From Abelmoschus esculentus (Eukaryota > Streptophyta > Magnoliopsida > Malvales > Malvaceae), in contig JAUCBN010000005.1 in NCBI GenBank assembly GCA_035048815.1, positions 14,906,517 to 14,970,516 of the forward strand: a stretch of DNA of 64,000 bases, given 5' to 3'. This document shows positions 24,973 through 38,188 of the stretch, piece by piece. The position numbers were made by a program, and so were the translations under genes. How positions within the stretch are numbered: the first letter of the stretch is position 1; every line of letters begins with the position of its first letter. The notes beneath the pieces are model-generated. The model was not told the origin of the DNA, did no database searches, and worked only from the letters and a program-made list of their open reading frames with translations.

Positions 24973-25550
24973 TCTCTCCTTAACTGTTGTTTTTAATTCT
25001 AGTGTTTACTCTCCCTTAAATTGTGATAATGAAGGCTTTCATTGCATGTCTTCTCTTTCTTGCTTGCTGAAACTGACAACCTTAAAATGATATAAAGACT
25101 CTCTTGAAAGCGTTAAAACCATTGCTGGAAATAACAACATTCAAGTGGTGTAATTGCTCCATTGAATTGCATTGTAACCAATCAGCCTTGATTGGTCTTC
25201 AAGGGACTTCAATTGATGTAAATGCTATGTCATTCCTGAGAATATGATTAACCATTTGCTCCAAAAGAATAACATAGCTGAAATATATAAGCAGCCAATA
25301 GATAACAACTTTATTCAATAAAAATAAAAGTGAATGCATGAAACAAATTTAATGAGCTAGATTAATTAATGAAACTAGTTACATTGAATGTTCTAGTTTA
25401 ATTAATAAAATCACACACTAAATTAACTTATAAACATAAGAAAACTAGCATGCTTTAAGTGAACTATCATGCATTAATTGAACTAATGAACTTCATTGAA
25501 CTAACATGCTTAAATGAACATCAAGCATTATTTATTCATGCACACATGCT
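24973..25550 (-). mobile_element. LTR fragment (family D)
   Basis: It is nearly identical to 30790-31370 and AT-rich, with the block TTGCATTGTAACCAATCAGC. Both ends run directly into satellite, so neither LTR edge is present. It is not coding. Orientation is inferred from the copy at 30708-31561, which retains an LTR end. Confidence 0.72.
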
Positions 25551-26039
25551 GAACGGTCCCTTGAATGACCCCTATCTTTGAGTGCATGTCTTGGTGAACG
25601 ATCTCTCTCTTTGAGCGTATACCGTGATGGGCAACTCCTCTCTTTGAGCGTATGTCGCAATGAATGACCCCTCTCTTCGAGTACATGTCATAACAAATAG
25701 TCCCTTTCTTAGAGCGTACACCATGATGGATGACCATTCTCTTTGAGCGTATGTCGCGATTAATGAGCCTTCTCTTCGAGTGTATGTCATAATGAACAGT
25801 CCCTTTCTCAGAGCGTATACCGTGATGGAAGACCTCTCTCTTTGAGCGTATGTCGCATTCAAATGACCCCTCTCTTCGAGCGCATGTCATAATGAACGGT
25901 CCCTCACTTTGTGCGTATGCCGTGATAGACGACCCCTCTCTTTGAGCGTATGTCACGATCAATGACCCCTCTCTTCGAGTGCATGTCATAATGAATTGTC
26001 CCTTTCTCAGAGCGTATATCGTGATGGAATACCCCTCTC
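25551..26039. repeat. Satellite block 6 (33/99-bp repeat)
   Basis: This short array matches 18170-18655 variant by variant, including the deviant TTTGTGCGTATGCCG subunit. It is followed by the same LTR family, so the two regions are duplicates. Confidence 0.92.
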
Positions 26040-27031
26040 TGATATGCTCCAACTCTCCAAGATGCTTGTAGAGAGAAGCTTTGATTGCCCGGACCTTAGA
26101 ATGCAAGCCAAGCCTTGTATCACGCTTGTTTCCTGAACAAAAGAATGTTAAAAGATGCTGGAAATAAGATAAGGATGATTCAAGAAGGGGTTATGGTGTA
26201 GGGGATGTTGATGGTTGATTAAGGAAGGAAATAGAGGTGTTTAAGTGATGTAAATGATATGAAAGGATATGTAAAGGGCTGGTGAAGAATAGTGGACGAA
26301 AATGGAAGATGGATGATGATTATGGGGTGTTGAAATGATAGTATTCAAAGGGGTAAAGGTTGAACTTATGTTATAGGTACATAAACCCAAATCTAGTTGC
26401 AACTCTGAGGGTGGTAGATGCACTTATACCCTTCAAAGGGGTAAAGGTTGAACTTATGTTATAGGTACATGCTTGGTGAAGGGCTGGTGACCTTCCTTCG
26501 GGTGTAGTTGAGATGAGCTAATCAAGCTGGGAGTGAGCTGAATTAAACTGAGCTATCTAGCTGAAAGACGTAGCTAAAGTTTGAAGCTAAAATAAGCTAA
26601 TCTAAGATGCCTTTAGCAAAGTGAGTTGGTCTGTTAGCTTCCCTATACTCTCTTCTAGTGCTAGGAGTGTTTTGGAGCTAATCCGAATCTCCTAAGGCCT
26701 CGATTTGAATTATGCTTCATTTGAGCTCATATGGGATTTGTGAGCTGACATGAAGCTAGTTTTGAGTCCTTTAAGTATTGTAGGAGTGTTCCATGCATTT
26801 TCAAGCTATTTTGAAGTTGGCTCCTTGTGTTTCTAGCATTGCCTTCCGTTTAACTTCTTCTGAGCTGACTGAGCTAACACCGAGCTAATACTTACTCCTT
26901 GAACAATATGTAAGTTCTATGAAGAAAACATAATAATCGAAATAACGAGAATATTTAAAATAACTTAATATAAATTTAGATCTAAGCTGAAACTTAATAA
27001 TGTGGTTATAATGACTATTCATGCTTATAGC
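26040..27031 (-). mobile_element. Mosaic LTR: family C left part joined to family B right part
   Basis: It starts TGATATGCTCCAACTC, as the family C LTR at 34202 does, and follows it to about 26470. From there it follows the family B LTR (compare 37630-38188). The switch lies at a duplicated stretch (AAAGGTTGAACTTATG at about 26354 and 26441). The right edge is truncated at TTATAGCC and satellite follows. Related LTRs probably recombined here. There is no internal region. Confidence 0.72.
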
Positions 27032-27530
27032 CCTGTCTTTGAGCGTATATCGCGATGGAAGACCCCTCCCTCTCTTTGAGCGTATATCACGATGAAAGAC
27101 CTTTATCTTCGAGTGCATGTCATAATGAATAGTCCATTTCTTAGAGTGTATACCGTGATGGACGACCCCTATCTTTAAGCGTATGACACGAAGAATGACC
27201 CTCTCTTTGAGCATATGTCGCGATGAATGAACCTTATCTTCGAGTTCATGTAATAATGAACGATCCTTCTCTTTGAGCATATACTATGATGTACGACCCC
27301 TCTATTTGAGCGTATTACTCAATGAATGATACCTCTCTTGAAGTGCATGTCATAATAAACGATCATTTTCTTAGAGCGTATACTGTGATGAATGACCCCT
27401 CTCTTTAAACATAGGTTGCGGTGAATGACCCCTCTCAGAACGGTCATACTCTTTGACAGTATACCGTGATGGACGATCCCTCTCTTCGAGTGAATGTCAT
27501 AATATACGGTCCCTTTCTGAGAGCGTATTA
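27032..27530. repeat. Satellite block 7 (33/99-bp repeat)
   Basis: This short array parallels 38189-38865 and 12400-12886 in its variant subunits and ends at the same GAGCGTATTA junction with a LINE 3' end. About 190 bp are missing relative to the 38-kb copy. Confidence 0.92.
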
Positions 27531-29716
27531 GAGAATCCATTCGAATTTTTTTTGAAAGAAAGGGCCTCATTAAAAAAAACCTATAGCCAATCAGTCACCT
27601 TGGGAGGTGAGTAGGCCCCTATGAGGAAAAGACTACCCAAGTTTTTATTGAGAAGAAGAGGAGAACCTCTCTAAGTTTATAGAAGCCCGAATAAAATCGG
27701 GAAAGTTACATCCAAAAGAGAAAGAAAGAAAAGAACACAAAGCTTTAGAAGCAAGGACATGAGCTACAACATTTGCTTCTCTAGGTACATAACTAACAAA
27801 TCTTACAATCAGGCAAAGCACTAAGAGTACAACGAATTCGAGACACTAAAGGTTGCACCGTGGAAAGATCATGATGATGCGTGTTGTTAACTTTGTTGGC
27901 AATGGAAGCAGAATTGGTCTCAAGGATGACATTAGACCAGCCATCATCAAAAACAAGATTAATTCCCTCCAAAATTGCAAGAGCTTCGGCTGAAGCTGGA
28001 TCTAGACAGAAAGCGAGGGGCATAGAGCGTCCACCAAGGACGGAGCCTGATGAATCCCAAGCAATGACACATGGAGCAACTCCCTTCAAAATTGGTTAAA
28101 AAGGCGCCATCCGTATTAACCTTAACAAAACCGCGGTCCGGTTTTGTCCATCTAGCCTGAGCAAAGGTGGGCTCAGCTAGTCAGGATCTTAGATGGAGAG
28201 CATCATTGGCTGATGTATAATCGTCGAAGAGTTTTCGTGCGTTAGATAGAGTTAACCATGGTGGATTGAGATGATTATTATGCACAAAGTCATTACGACG
28301 ATTCCATAAGTTCCATAGAATTATTATTAGGAAGGAGAATTGGTACAATGAGAGAAAACCAGCTATTTTAGAAAACCACTGGTGGGAGGAAATTGAAGTA
28401 TTAGAGAAAATATGGCCTGGAAACCCTGCCAAACGGAGAGCTTCCATGGCACTAGGACAATCCCTTAAAGCATGAAGGGTAGTTTCAATATTCGTATTAC
28501 AAATTGGGCAAACCCTAGTACCGAGATTTGCTTGGAGGATTTTGTGGCTAGACGGTAGGGCATCATGGCTTAATCGCCATCCAAAGGAACGAACCTTAGG
28601 CAAGGTAGGCAACTTAGAAAGAATTTTCCATAGCCTAGAGGGTCTATTAACCGACCCTAGTTGCAGTTGGAGAAAATGATAACCAGAACACACAGTATAG
28701 ATTCCAGAGTCGTGATGACCCCAAAGGGTAGTATCTTTCGTATCATTAATGATTGGTACATTAAAGATTTTGTTAGCATCTTCGTGAGAGAAATAATCTC
28801 TCACCTTGGATTCATCCCACCGGGGTAGATTAGACAACATAAAAAATCTCGCTCGAAGAGGGACTTCCTCATTCACTTCATAATTGCCATAGAGGTGTCC
28901 AATACCTTAAAATGGCGAAGATCGCAAAATCCAATACCTTTGGCTGCTTTTGGTAGACAGATAGTGTCCCACTGAAGCATATGCCATCCATGTTTATCGG
29001 CTTTTCCCGATGACCAGTAGCGGCGTATCGAAGTAGTCATATCATCGATAATGTTTTGGGGTAGAGAGTAACAAGACATAACATTTTGTGGCATTTATTG
29101 TACGACAAATTTGATTAAAATTTCTCTACCGCTAAAGGAGAGCAAGTGCTTATACCATTTGCTAAGACAAGCATTCATTTTGTCTCTAGTAAAACCCAAA
29201 GTTGCTGTCTTATTCTTCCCAACGAGGAGTGGAACCCCCAAATAAATACCAGGGTCATCAATCTCTCTTACATTAAGGATGTTATTGATTTCTTATCTAA
29301 GGGATGTAGATGTTTAGCAAGAGAAATATATAGTTGATTTTTCAAAATTTACCGCCTGACCAGACGAAATGGCATAAGTATGCAAAGCGTCCTTGAGGTA
29401 TTGAGCTTCTGTAGTTGTATTCTTAATGAACACCACACAATCATCAGCAAAGAGGAGGTTATTTATACAGGGGTCGTTCCTACTAGCACAAAGTCCAGGG
29501 AGATTGCCAATAACTTTCTCAGCATTGAGCAATGCTACAGACCTTGAGTACACAAAAGAATCAAGAAAGGTGAAAGGGGATCTCCTTGTCGAAGCCCTTT
29601 TTAAGTTTTAAAAGGTCATGAAAGAGAATCATTGACACATAATTGAAAAGACACAGAAGAGACACAATTCATAATAAGGGAAACCCATTTGTCATTAAAA
29701 CCTAGATGGAGCATAA
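27531..29716 (-). mobile_element. LINE copy 2 (L1-like), 5'-truncated
   Basis: The 3' end is at the left, with an eight-T tract (plus strand) as the remnant A-tail. The 5' end breaks off inside RT at GGAGCATAATAAGGG, where satellite begins. A 5' truncation is usual for LINE insertions, but the left satellite flank shared with copies 1 and 3 argues that the region was copied by duplication and the break came later. It also lacks about 640 bp between zf-RVT and RT that copy 3 retains (junction near 28890). Confidence 0.9.
27793..29553 (-). pseudogene. LINE copy 2 ORF2 remnant: partial RT, zf-RVT, RNase H
   Basis: The best-preserved open part is 28181-28876 (231 codons). It contains the zf-RVT segment with WRLSHDALPSSHKIL, a CPICN cysteine pair and ALRDCPSAMEAL, followed by the linker to RNase H. 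RNase H (27793-28089) has SAEALAILEGINLV, but its third acidic position reads ETNSAS (Asn where Asp is expected). RT motif C is intact as NNLLFADDCVVF (about 29440). The N-terminal half of RT and all of the endonuclease are missing. It is a pseudogene because of truncation and frame breaks. Confidence 0.88.
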
Positions 29717-30707
29717 TAAGGGAATGACCCCGCTCTTCAACTGCATTTCATAATGAACAATCCCTCTCTTTGAGCGTATACCGTTATCGATGACACCTCT
29801 CTTTGAGTGTATGTCGCGATAAATGACCACTCTCTTCGAATGCATGTCATAGTCAATGGACCCTTTCTTAGAGCATATACATGATGGAAAACCTGTCTCT
29901 TTGAGCGTATGTCGCGTTGAATGACTCCTCTCTTTGAGTATATGTCATAATGAAAGGTCACTCTCCTTGAGCGTATGCCGTGTTGGACGACCACTCTCTT
30001 TGAGAGTATGTCGCGATGAATAACCCCTCTGTTCGAGTGCCTATCATGGTGAACGGTCCCTCTCTTTGAGCGTATACCGTGATAGACGACCCCTCTCTTT
30101 GAGCGTACGTCGCGATGAATGATCCATCTCTTTGAGTGCATGTCATAATGAACGGTCCTTGTCTTTGAGCATATACCGTGATCAATGACCCCTCTTTAGC
30201 GTATGTTGTGATGAATGACGCCTCTCTTCGTGTGAATGTCATAATGAACGATCCCTTTCTTAGAGCGTGTACGGTGATGGATGACCCCTCTCTTTGAGTG
30301 TATGTCGCAATGAATGACCCCTCTCTTCGAGTGTATGTCATAATGAACGGTCCCTCTCTTTGAGCGTATACGGTGATGGACGACCCCTCTCTTTGAGCGT
30401 TTGTCGCGATGAATGACCCCTCTCTTCCAATGCATGTCATGGTGAACGGTCCCTCTCTTTGAGCGTTTACCGTGATGGACGACCCCTCTCTTTGAGCGTA
30501 TGTCACGATGAATGACTCCTCTCTTTGAGTGCATGTCATAGTGAATGGTCCCTTAGAGCGTATACCGTGATGGACCACCCCTCTCTTTGAGCCTGTGTCG
30601 CGATGAATGACCCCTCTATTCGAGTGCATGTCATAATGAACAGTCCCTCTCTTTGAGCGTATACTGTGAGGGACGAACCCTCTCTTTGAGCGTATGTCGC
30701 GATTAAT
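29717..30707. repeat. Satellite block 8 (33/99-bp repeat)
   Basis: This is an array of well-conserved A-B-C trimers. The 30300-30640 part is close to consensus and shows the 99-bp order very clearly. It is long enough to leave a 223-codon open frame by period alone. Confidence 0.94.
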
Positions 30708-31561
30708 ACGGGATAATGAAGGCTAAGGAATACGGGAATAAGTTTGAAAAAGGCCTCAAGACTCAAATTTGCTCGTATCCAATCCCAAAATAGCGAACAA
30801 GTTGTCTTTACACTCCCTTAAATGGTGATAATGATGGCTATCATTTCATGTCTTCTCTTTCTTACTTGCTGAAACTGACAACCTTAAAATGATGAAAAGA
30901 CTCTCTTGTAAGCCTTAAAACCATTGCTGGAAATAACAACACTCAAGTGGTGTAATTGCTCCATTGAATTGCATTGTAACCAATCAGCCTTGATGGGTCT
31001 TCAAGGGACTTTAATTGATGTAAATGCCTTGTCATTCCTGAAAATATGATAAACCATTTGCTCCAAAAGAATACCCTAGCTGAAATATATAAGCAACCAT
31101 TAGTTAACAACTTATTCAATAAAAATAAAAGTGAATGTATGAAACATATTTAATGAGCTAGATTAATTAATGAAACTAGTTACATTGAATAATCTAGTTT
31201 AATTAATTAACTCACACACTAAATTAACTTATAAAAACATAAGAAAATTAATATGCTTTAAGTGAACTATCATGCATTAATTAAACTAATGAACTTAATT
31301 GAACTAAAATGTTTAAATGAACATCAAGCATTATTTATTCTTGCACACATGCTGAAATTAAATTTAAAAACTTAAGAAAGAACTCATGCAAACACATGCA
31401 CAAGTAGGAGGCTGTAATGTTCCAATAAAGTTGGTGTTGCATTCTCTATTTCTAGCCTTGAATAAATAGATTTCCCATGGCCTCTTTGATTTTCTGGGTT
31501 TTAGCACGAGTCATAGGTCCAATAGGAAATTCTTTTGATTCATTGTTGGTTATGATCATAT
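30708..31561 (-). mobile_element. LTR fragment (family D) with its 3' edge and coding tail
   Basis: It ends GATCATATCA at 31561. The last 110 bp (minus strand) encode an ATG-initiated tail with PIGPMTRAKTQKIKEAMG and a stop. The left edge is ragged at 30708, adjoining satellite. The body matches 24973-25550. The tail is the same kind of LTR-encoded pol C-terminus as in family A and in the intact element. Confidence 0.78.
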
Positions 31562-33974
31562 CATTGAGCGTATACCATGATCGTTGACCCCTCTCTTTGA
31601 GCATACCTTGCGATGAATGACCCCTCTCTTCGAGTTCATGTCATAATGTACGGTCCCTTTCTTAGAGCGTTTGGCGTGATGAACGACCCCTCTCGTTGAG
31701 CATAAGTCGCGATGAATGACCCCTATCATTGAGTGCATGTCTTGGTGAACGTTCCCTCTCTTTGAGCGTATACCATGATAGACAACTCTTGTCTTTGAGC
31801 GTATGTCGCAATGAATGACCCCTCTCTTCGAGTGTATGTCATAACAAATAATTCCTTTCTTAGAGCGTACACCGTGATGGATGACCATTCTCTTTGAGGG
31901 TATATCGTGATGAATAAGCCCTCTCTTCGAATGTTTCATAACGAACAATCCCCTTCTTAGAGCTTATACCATGATGGAAGACCCCTCTCTTTGAGCGTAT
32001 GTCGCAGTGAATGACCCCTCTCTTCGAGCGCATGTCATAATGAACGGTCCATCACTTTGTGCGTATGCCGTGATAGACAACCCTATCTTTGAGCGTATGT
32101 CACGATGAATGACCCCTCTCTTCGACTGCATGTCATAATGAACGGTCCCTTTCTCAGAGCGTATATCGTGACAGAATGACCCCTCTCTTCAAGCGTATGT
32201 CATAATGAATAGTCCATCTCTTTGAGCGTATGCCATGATGGATGACCCCTCTCTTTGAGCGTATGTCGCGATGAATGACCCTTATCTTCGGTGTGTGTCA
32301 TAATGAACGGGAGCGTATACTATGATGGACGACCCCTCTCTTTGAGTGTATGTCGCAATGAATGACCCCTCTTCGAGTGCATGTCTTAATGAGCGGTCCC
32401 TCTTTGAGCATATACCGTGATGGACATCGTCGCTCTTTGAGCGTATATGGCGATAAAAGACCCCTCTCTTTGAGTGCATGTCATAATGAACGGTGCCTCT
32501 CTTTGAGCGTATACCGTGATCGATGACCACTCTCTTTGAGCATATGTTGCGATCAATGACCCTTCTCTTCGACTGCATGTCATGTTGAATGATACCTCTC
32601 TTTGATTGTATGTCACGATGAATGACCCCTCTCTTCGAGTGCGTGTCTTAATGAACGGTTCCTTAAGGTGTATTGCCAGATGGACGACCCTTCTCTTTGA
32701 GCGTATGTCATGATGAAATACCCCACTCTTTGAGTGCATGTCATAATGAACTGTCCCTTTTTTAGAGCGTATACCGTGATGGACGATCCCTCTTTGAGCG
32801 TATGTCACGATGAATGACCCCTGTCTTTGAATGCATGTCATTATGAACCGTCCTTTTCTTAGAGCGTATACCGTGATGGACGACCCTTCTCTTTGAGCAT
32901 ATGTCTCTATGAATGACCCCTCTCTTTGAGTGAATGCCATGGTGAATGGTCCTTCTCATTGAGTGTACGTCGTGATGGACAACACCTCTCCTTCAGCGTA
33001 TGTCGGGATGAATGACCCCTTTGTTCGAGTGCATGACATAATTAATGGTCCCTTTCTTAGAGAGTATTTCGTGATAGAAGACACCTCTCTTTGAGCGTAT
33101 GTCGCGATGAATAACCCCTTTGTTCTAGTGCATGTCATAATAATGGTTCCTTTCTTAGAGCGTATACCGTGATGAACGACCCCTCTCATTGAGCATATAT
33201 CGCGATGAATGACCCCTCTCTTTGAGTGCATGTCATGGTATATGGTCTCTCTCTTTCAGCGTATGTCCTTGTGGACGACTCTTGTCTTTGAGCGTTTGTC
33301 GCGAAGCATGACCCCTATCTTCGAGTGCGTGTCATAATGAACAGTACATCTCTTTGAGCGTATGTCGCGATGAATGACCCCTCTTCGAGTGCATATCTTA
33401 ATGAACGATCCCTTTCTTAGAGTGTATACCGTGATGGACGACCCTTCTCTTTGAGTGTATGTCGCGATGAATGAACTCTCTCTTCAAGCGTATGTCATAA
33501 TGAACGATCCCATCTTTGAGCGTATACCGTGATCGATGACCCCTCTCTGTGAGTGTATGTTGTGATGAAAGACCCCTCTCTTCGAGTGCATCTCCTGCTG
33601 AATGGTCCCTCTTTAGGAGCTTGTTATAATGAATGGTCCCTTTCTAAGAACGTATACCACGACGGACGACCCCTCTCATTGAGCGTATGTCGCGGTAAAT
33701 TATCCCTCTCATCGAGAGTATGTCTTCATGAAAGGTCCCTCCCTTTGAGCATATGTCGTGACGGGCGACCCCTCTCTCTGAGCCTATGTCGCGATGATGA
33801 CCCCTATTCTTCATGTGCATGTCATGGTGAACTGTCCCTCTCTTTGAGCGTATACCCTGATAGATGACTCCACTCCTTAAGCATATGTCGCGATGAATGA
33901 CCCCTCTCTTCGAGTGCTTGTTATAATTAACGGTCCCTTTCTTAGAGCGTATACTGTGATGGACGACCCTTCTC
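31562..33974. repeat. Satellite block 9 (33/99-bp repeat)
   Basis: The first 620 bp repeat the variant order of 17915-18664. The rest is an ordinary A-B-C array with several deletions (near 32300 and 32660) and a degenerate stretch (about 33550-33830). Confidence 0.93.
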
Positions 33975-34201
33975 TTATCTTTCCAATGCATGTTGAATCG
34001 CATCAATCAGATATCGGGAGCTCCAGATATGACAAAATTACTAAAGATTGTGCAGGCTAAAATTTTAAACCGAAAAGTTCCAACAACTCTTTGAAGGAGA
34101 CACCATTCAACTGAACGGTTAAGGAGGGAGACACCACCAATTGAACAGACACCAAGGCCACTATTCAGCCACCTTTTCAAAGGGAAATGTCCCTTGGCCA
34201 C
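33975..34201 (+). mobile_element. Inverted fragment of family C LTR
   Basis: This is the reverse complement of the 34846-35065 part of the neighbouring LTR, including the fall-off at CCTTGGCCAC. It is orientated opposite to the other LTRs, and the full-length-like family C LTR begins immediately at 34202. The pair is either a later LTR landing in an older inverted LTR, or an inverted rearrangement. Confidence 0.75.
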
Positions 34202-35893
34202 TGATATGCTCCAACTCTCCAAAGATGCTTGTAAAGAGAAGCTTTGATTGCCCGAACCTTAGAATGCAAGAAAGCCTTGTATCATGCTTGTTTCATGAAC
34301 AAAAGAATGTTAAAGAATGCTGGAAATAAGATAAGGATGATTTAAGAAGAGGTCATGGTGTGGGGTATTGTTTAGATGAAAAGGAAGTTGTCTTGGTGAA
34401 GGGAATGCGTGGGGGATATTGATGGTTGATTAAAGAAGAAAATGGAGGTGTTTAAGTGAAGTAAATGATATGGAAGGATATGTTAAGGGCTGGTGAAGAA
34501 TGGTGGACAAAAATGGAATGTGGATGGTGATTATTTGACGATGGAATGATAGTATTCAAAGGAGCAAAGGTTGAACTTATGTTATAGGAACATAAACCCA
34601 ATCTAGTTGCAACTCTGAGGGTGGTAGATACACTTAGACCTCTTGGAAATGTAATTTCAGAAATCTAAAGTATGAAGGATGGAGGGTGACGCCACAAATC
34701 AAAGAGATGATTTTATAAGTTGATAAAGTTCTTAAAAGAATAAGAATGAGTGATTAACTCACAAAATAAATAATCTGATTCAAAGTTGTGTGTTCAAATG
34801 CTAAAATGGCTACATATTTATAGAAAATGAAAGGGTGTGGCCAAGGGACATTCCCCTTTGAAAACGTGGATGAATAATGGCCTTGGTGTTTGTTCAATTG
34901 GTGGTGTCTCCCTCTTTAACCGTTCGGGTTGAATGGTGTCTCCTTCCAAGAATTGTTGAAATTTTCGGTTCAAAATTCCACCCTGCACAGTCTTCAGTAA
35001 ATTGGACATATCTCAAGTTCCCGATATCAGATTGATGCAATTCGACATGCATCGAAAAGATAAGAGATAGAGGAACAACTTTAATGAAGACACCGGAACC
35101 CAATTCTACTTGTATCTTACTCGAAATTGGCAAACAAGTGGACCATCATGAAACTGCCCAATGAAGAGTGTTATCTCTTTGTTTTGGTGCCCAAACATGT
35201 TTCCCTCCATGGTTGGTTGGTTGTGTCTCTTGGGGAGGAACATGTCCTTCCATGGTTGAGCTGAAAGTTGTAGAGTGAGCTAAGATGAGCTGGATGAACT
35301 AAGGTTGAGCTGAGTTAGCTAGATGATTTAGCTAGCTGAAAGTTCACCATCTAGCTGAACGGCTAACCCCTTAGCTGAGTGAATTGATTCTTAGGGCCAT
35401 AATACTCTCCTTAATCCATAAGAGTGTATAGGAGCTGATCCGAATCCCAAATGAAGGGAAATTCTCCATTTCTCGTTTTGAGCTCGTTTTAATTCGTGAG
35501 CTAGAACGAAGCTATCTTCCACTTCATTGCGCTGCCTAGGAGTGTTTAGTACATTTAGGTGTTGATCAGAAGCTGGTCAGTGCCTCAAACAATAATTCTT
35601 TGTTTTGATCTCAAATGGTGCATTTGAGCTAAAAAATAGATGGCCAATAGTCCCTTAAGCTGTGTTTAACATAACCTGCAAAGAAACAACTTAAACTAAT
35701 AAGTATGATGTTACTAAATATGTGTTGAATATTAATTATGCATAATATAAGCTAAATAAAGATGTGGTTCAATACTAATTACTAAGTTATCAATAGTAAT
35801 ATAAGGAAATAAACATTATAGGTATATAATATGAGATAGCAAGTGAGTGTAGCACATGAATTGAGTAAATAAAGAGGATTAAGTTGAACCACT
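34202..35893 (-). mobile_element. LTR (family C), nearly complete, right edge truncated
   Basis: It begins TGATATGCTCCAACTC, the left LTR edge. It is the longest family C copy here (about 1.7 kb). It contains GAGCTG/GAGCTAA motifs at 35270-35400 and an AT-rich right third. The last 70 bp of the LTR (compare 48255-48325) are replaced by satellite. There is no PBS or internal region, so it is a solo or broken LTR. Confidence 0.8.
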
Positions 35894-36612
35894 GTCTTCG
35901 AGTGCAAGTCATAGTCAACTGTCCATCCTTCTCTTTGAGCATATACTGTGATGGACGACCCTACTCCTTGAGCGCATTTTGCGATGAATGACCCCTCTCT
36001 TCGAGTGCATGTCAAAATGAATGATCCCTTTCTTAGAGCGTATACCATGATGGACGACCCCTCTCTTTGAGCGTATGTCACGATGAATGACACCTCTCTT
36101 CGAGTGCATGTCATAATAAACGTTTCCTCTATTTGAGCGTATACCGTGATCGATGACCCCTCTCTTTGAGCATATATTCGATGAAGGACTCCTCCCTAAG
36201 AGTGCATGTCATGGTGAACGGTCTCTCTCTTTGAGCGTATACCGTCGCTCTTTGAGCGTATGTCACCATGAAAGACCCCTCTCTTCGAGTGCATGTCATA
36301 ATGAATGGTCCCTCTCATTGAGCGTATGTCGCGGTGAATGACCCCTCTCGTTAAGTGTATGTCATAATGAACGGTTCCTCTCTTTGAGAGTATGCCGTGA
36401 TGGACGATCCATCTCTTTGAGCGCATGTCGCGATGAATGAACCCTCTCTTTGATTGCATGTCATGGTGAATGGTCTCTCTCTTTGAGCGTATACCGTGAT
36501 GGACAACTTCTCTCTTTGTGTATATGTCGCGATGAATGACCCCTCTCTTCGAGTGCATGTTATAATAAACCATCACTTTCTTTGATCGTATACTGTGATG
36601 GACGACCATTCT
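35894..36612. repeat. Satellite block 10 (33/99-bp repeat)
   Basis: This is an A-B-C array of about 21 subunits between two LTRs, with one skipped half-subunit near 36240. Nothing else is seen. Confidence 0.93.
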
Positions 36613-38188
36613 TGATGTGTGCCAATCTTGTTGATGATGCTGAGTGGCACACTTTGATTGTTGGACCTAGGAAGGAAGCAAGTCCCTCGCAAGAATTGAC
36701 TGCAAAATGAAGAATTATGGATAAAGGATGAAAGGAATAAGTAGCATTAATAAAAGGAATAGTTTAGGGACTGATTTGGAAGTGGAAGGATTTGTGGTGT
36801 TGATGAGGGTGAATGGATGTTTAGGACGTTTTGTGGTGATGACAAAGGATTGGAATGATGTATAGAATGAGAGGATATGTAATGAATGGTGAAATGAAAA
36901 TAGTATCTTAAAAATACTCAAGGAAGAAACTAGGTTATAGAAAACCTAACCCTGAACCTTATATGAATGGTGTAATGAATGGTGAAATGAAAATAGTATC
37001 TTAAAGATACTTTGACCCTTTTAGTATATTAAACTAAAAGAACTAGAAGTATCAAGATGATAGAAAAGGGGTTGACGCCAAAAGTAAAAAAGTACATGAT
37101 AAGTCGGTAAAGTTCTAAGAAGAACTAAACGAGAGAAAAATCTCACAAAGGATAAAATATATTGTGAATTGTGTTTTACAAATGAAAATTTAAGTCCAAT
37201 TTATAGGAAATAAAAGGGTGTGGCCAAAGGACATTTCCCTTTGAAAAGGTGATCGAATAGTGGCCTTGGTGACTGTCCAACTGGTGGTTTCTCCCTCTTT
37301 AACCGTTCGGTTGAATAGTGTCTCCTTCCAAAAGTTGTTGGAACTTTTCGGCTTAAAATTCTAACCTGCACAGTCTTCAGTAATTTGGCCATATCTCGAG
37401 TTCCTGATATTGGATTGATTCGATTCTACTTGCGTTGGAAAGATAAGAGATAGAGGCACAACTTTTATGAAGACACAAAAACCCAATTCTGCTTGAATCA
37501 TGCTAGAAAATGGAAAACAAGTGGACCATCATGAATCTGTTCATTGAAAAGTGTTATCTCTTTGTTTTGTTGCCCACTTGCTTTCCCTCTGATATCATGG
37601 CATCCAATGTGGATGATGGACGGACATGATGCTTGGTGAAGGGTTGGTGACCTTCGGGTGTAGTTGAGATGAGCTAATCAAGCTGGGAGTGAGCTGAATT
37701 AAACTGAGCTATCTAGCTAAAAGATATAGCTAAAGTTTGAAGCTGAAATAAGCTAATCTGAGATGCCTTTAGCAAAGTGAGTTGGTATGTTAGCTTCCCT
37801 ATACTCTCTTCTAGTGCTAGGAGTGTTTCGGAGCTGATCTGAATCTCCTAAGGCCTCCTTTTGAATTATGCTTCGTTTGAGCTCATATGGGATTTGTGAG
37901 CTGACATGAAGCTAGTCTTGAATCCTTGAAGTACTGTAGGAGTGTTCCATGCATTTTCAAGCTATTCTGAAGTTGTCTCGTTGTGTTTCTATCATTACCT
38001 TCCGTTTAGCTTCTTCTGAGTTGATTGAGCTGACACAGAGCTAATACTTACTCCTTGAACAATATGTAAGTTCTATGAAGAAAACATAATAGTCGAAATA
38101 ATGAGAATACTTAAAATAACTTAATATAAATTTAGATCTAAGTTGAAACTTAATTATGTGGTTATAATGACTATTCATGTTTATAGCC
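36613..38188 (-). mobile_element. LTR (family B), left edge present, right edge truncated
   Basis: It starts TGATGTGTGCCAATC after satellite and ends in TTATAGCC at satellite. Relative to the solo LTR at 9547-11039, about 180 bp of the right end are missing. It contains a duplicated block spaced 93 bp apart (36879 and 36972). GAGCTG motifs lie at 37660-37760. The truncation point is shared with 27031, which supports a common duplication. Confidence 0.78.

Noticed and set aside
29717..30707. CRISPR-like appearance of regular 33-bp repeats
   Set aside because: Units are contiguous, mutually similar and without unique spacers, and the rest of the sequence is plant-type. It is a satellite.
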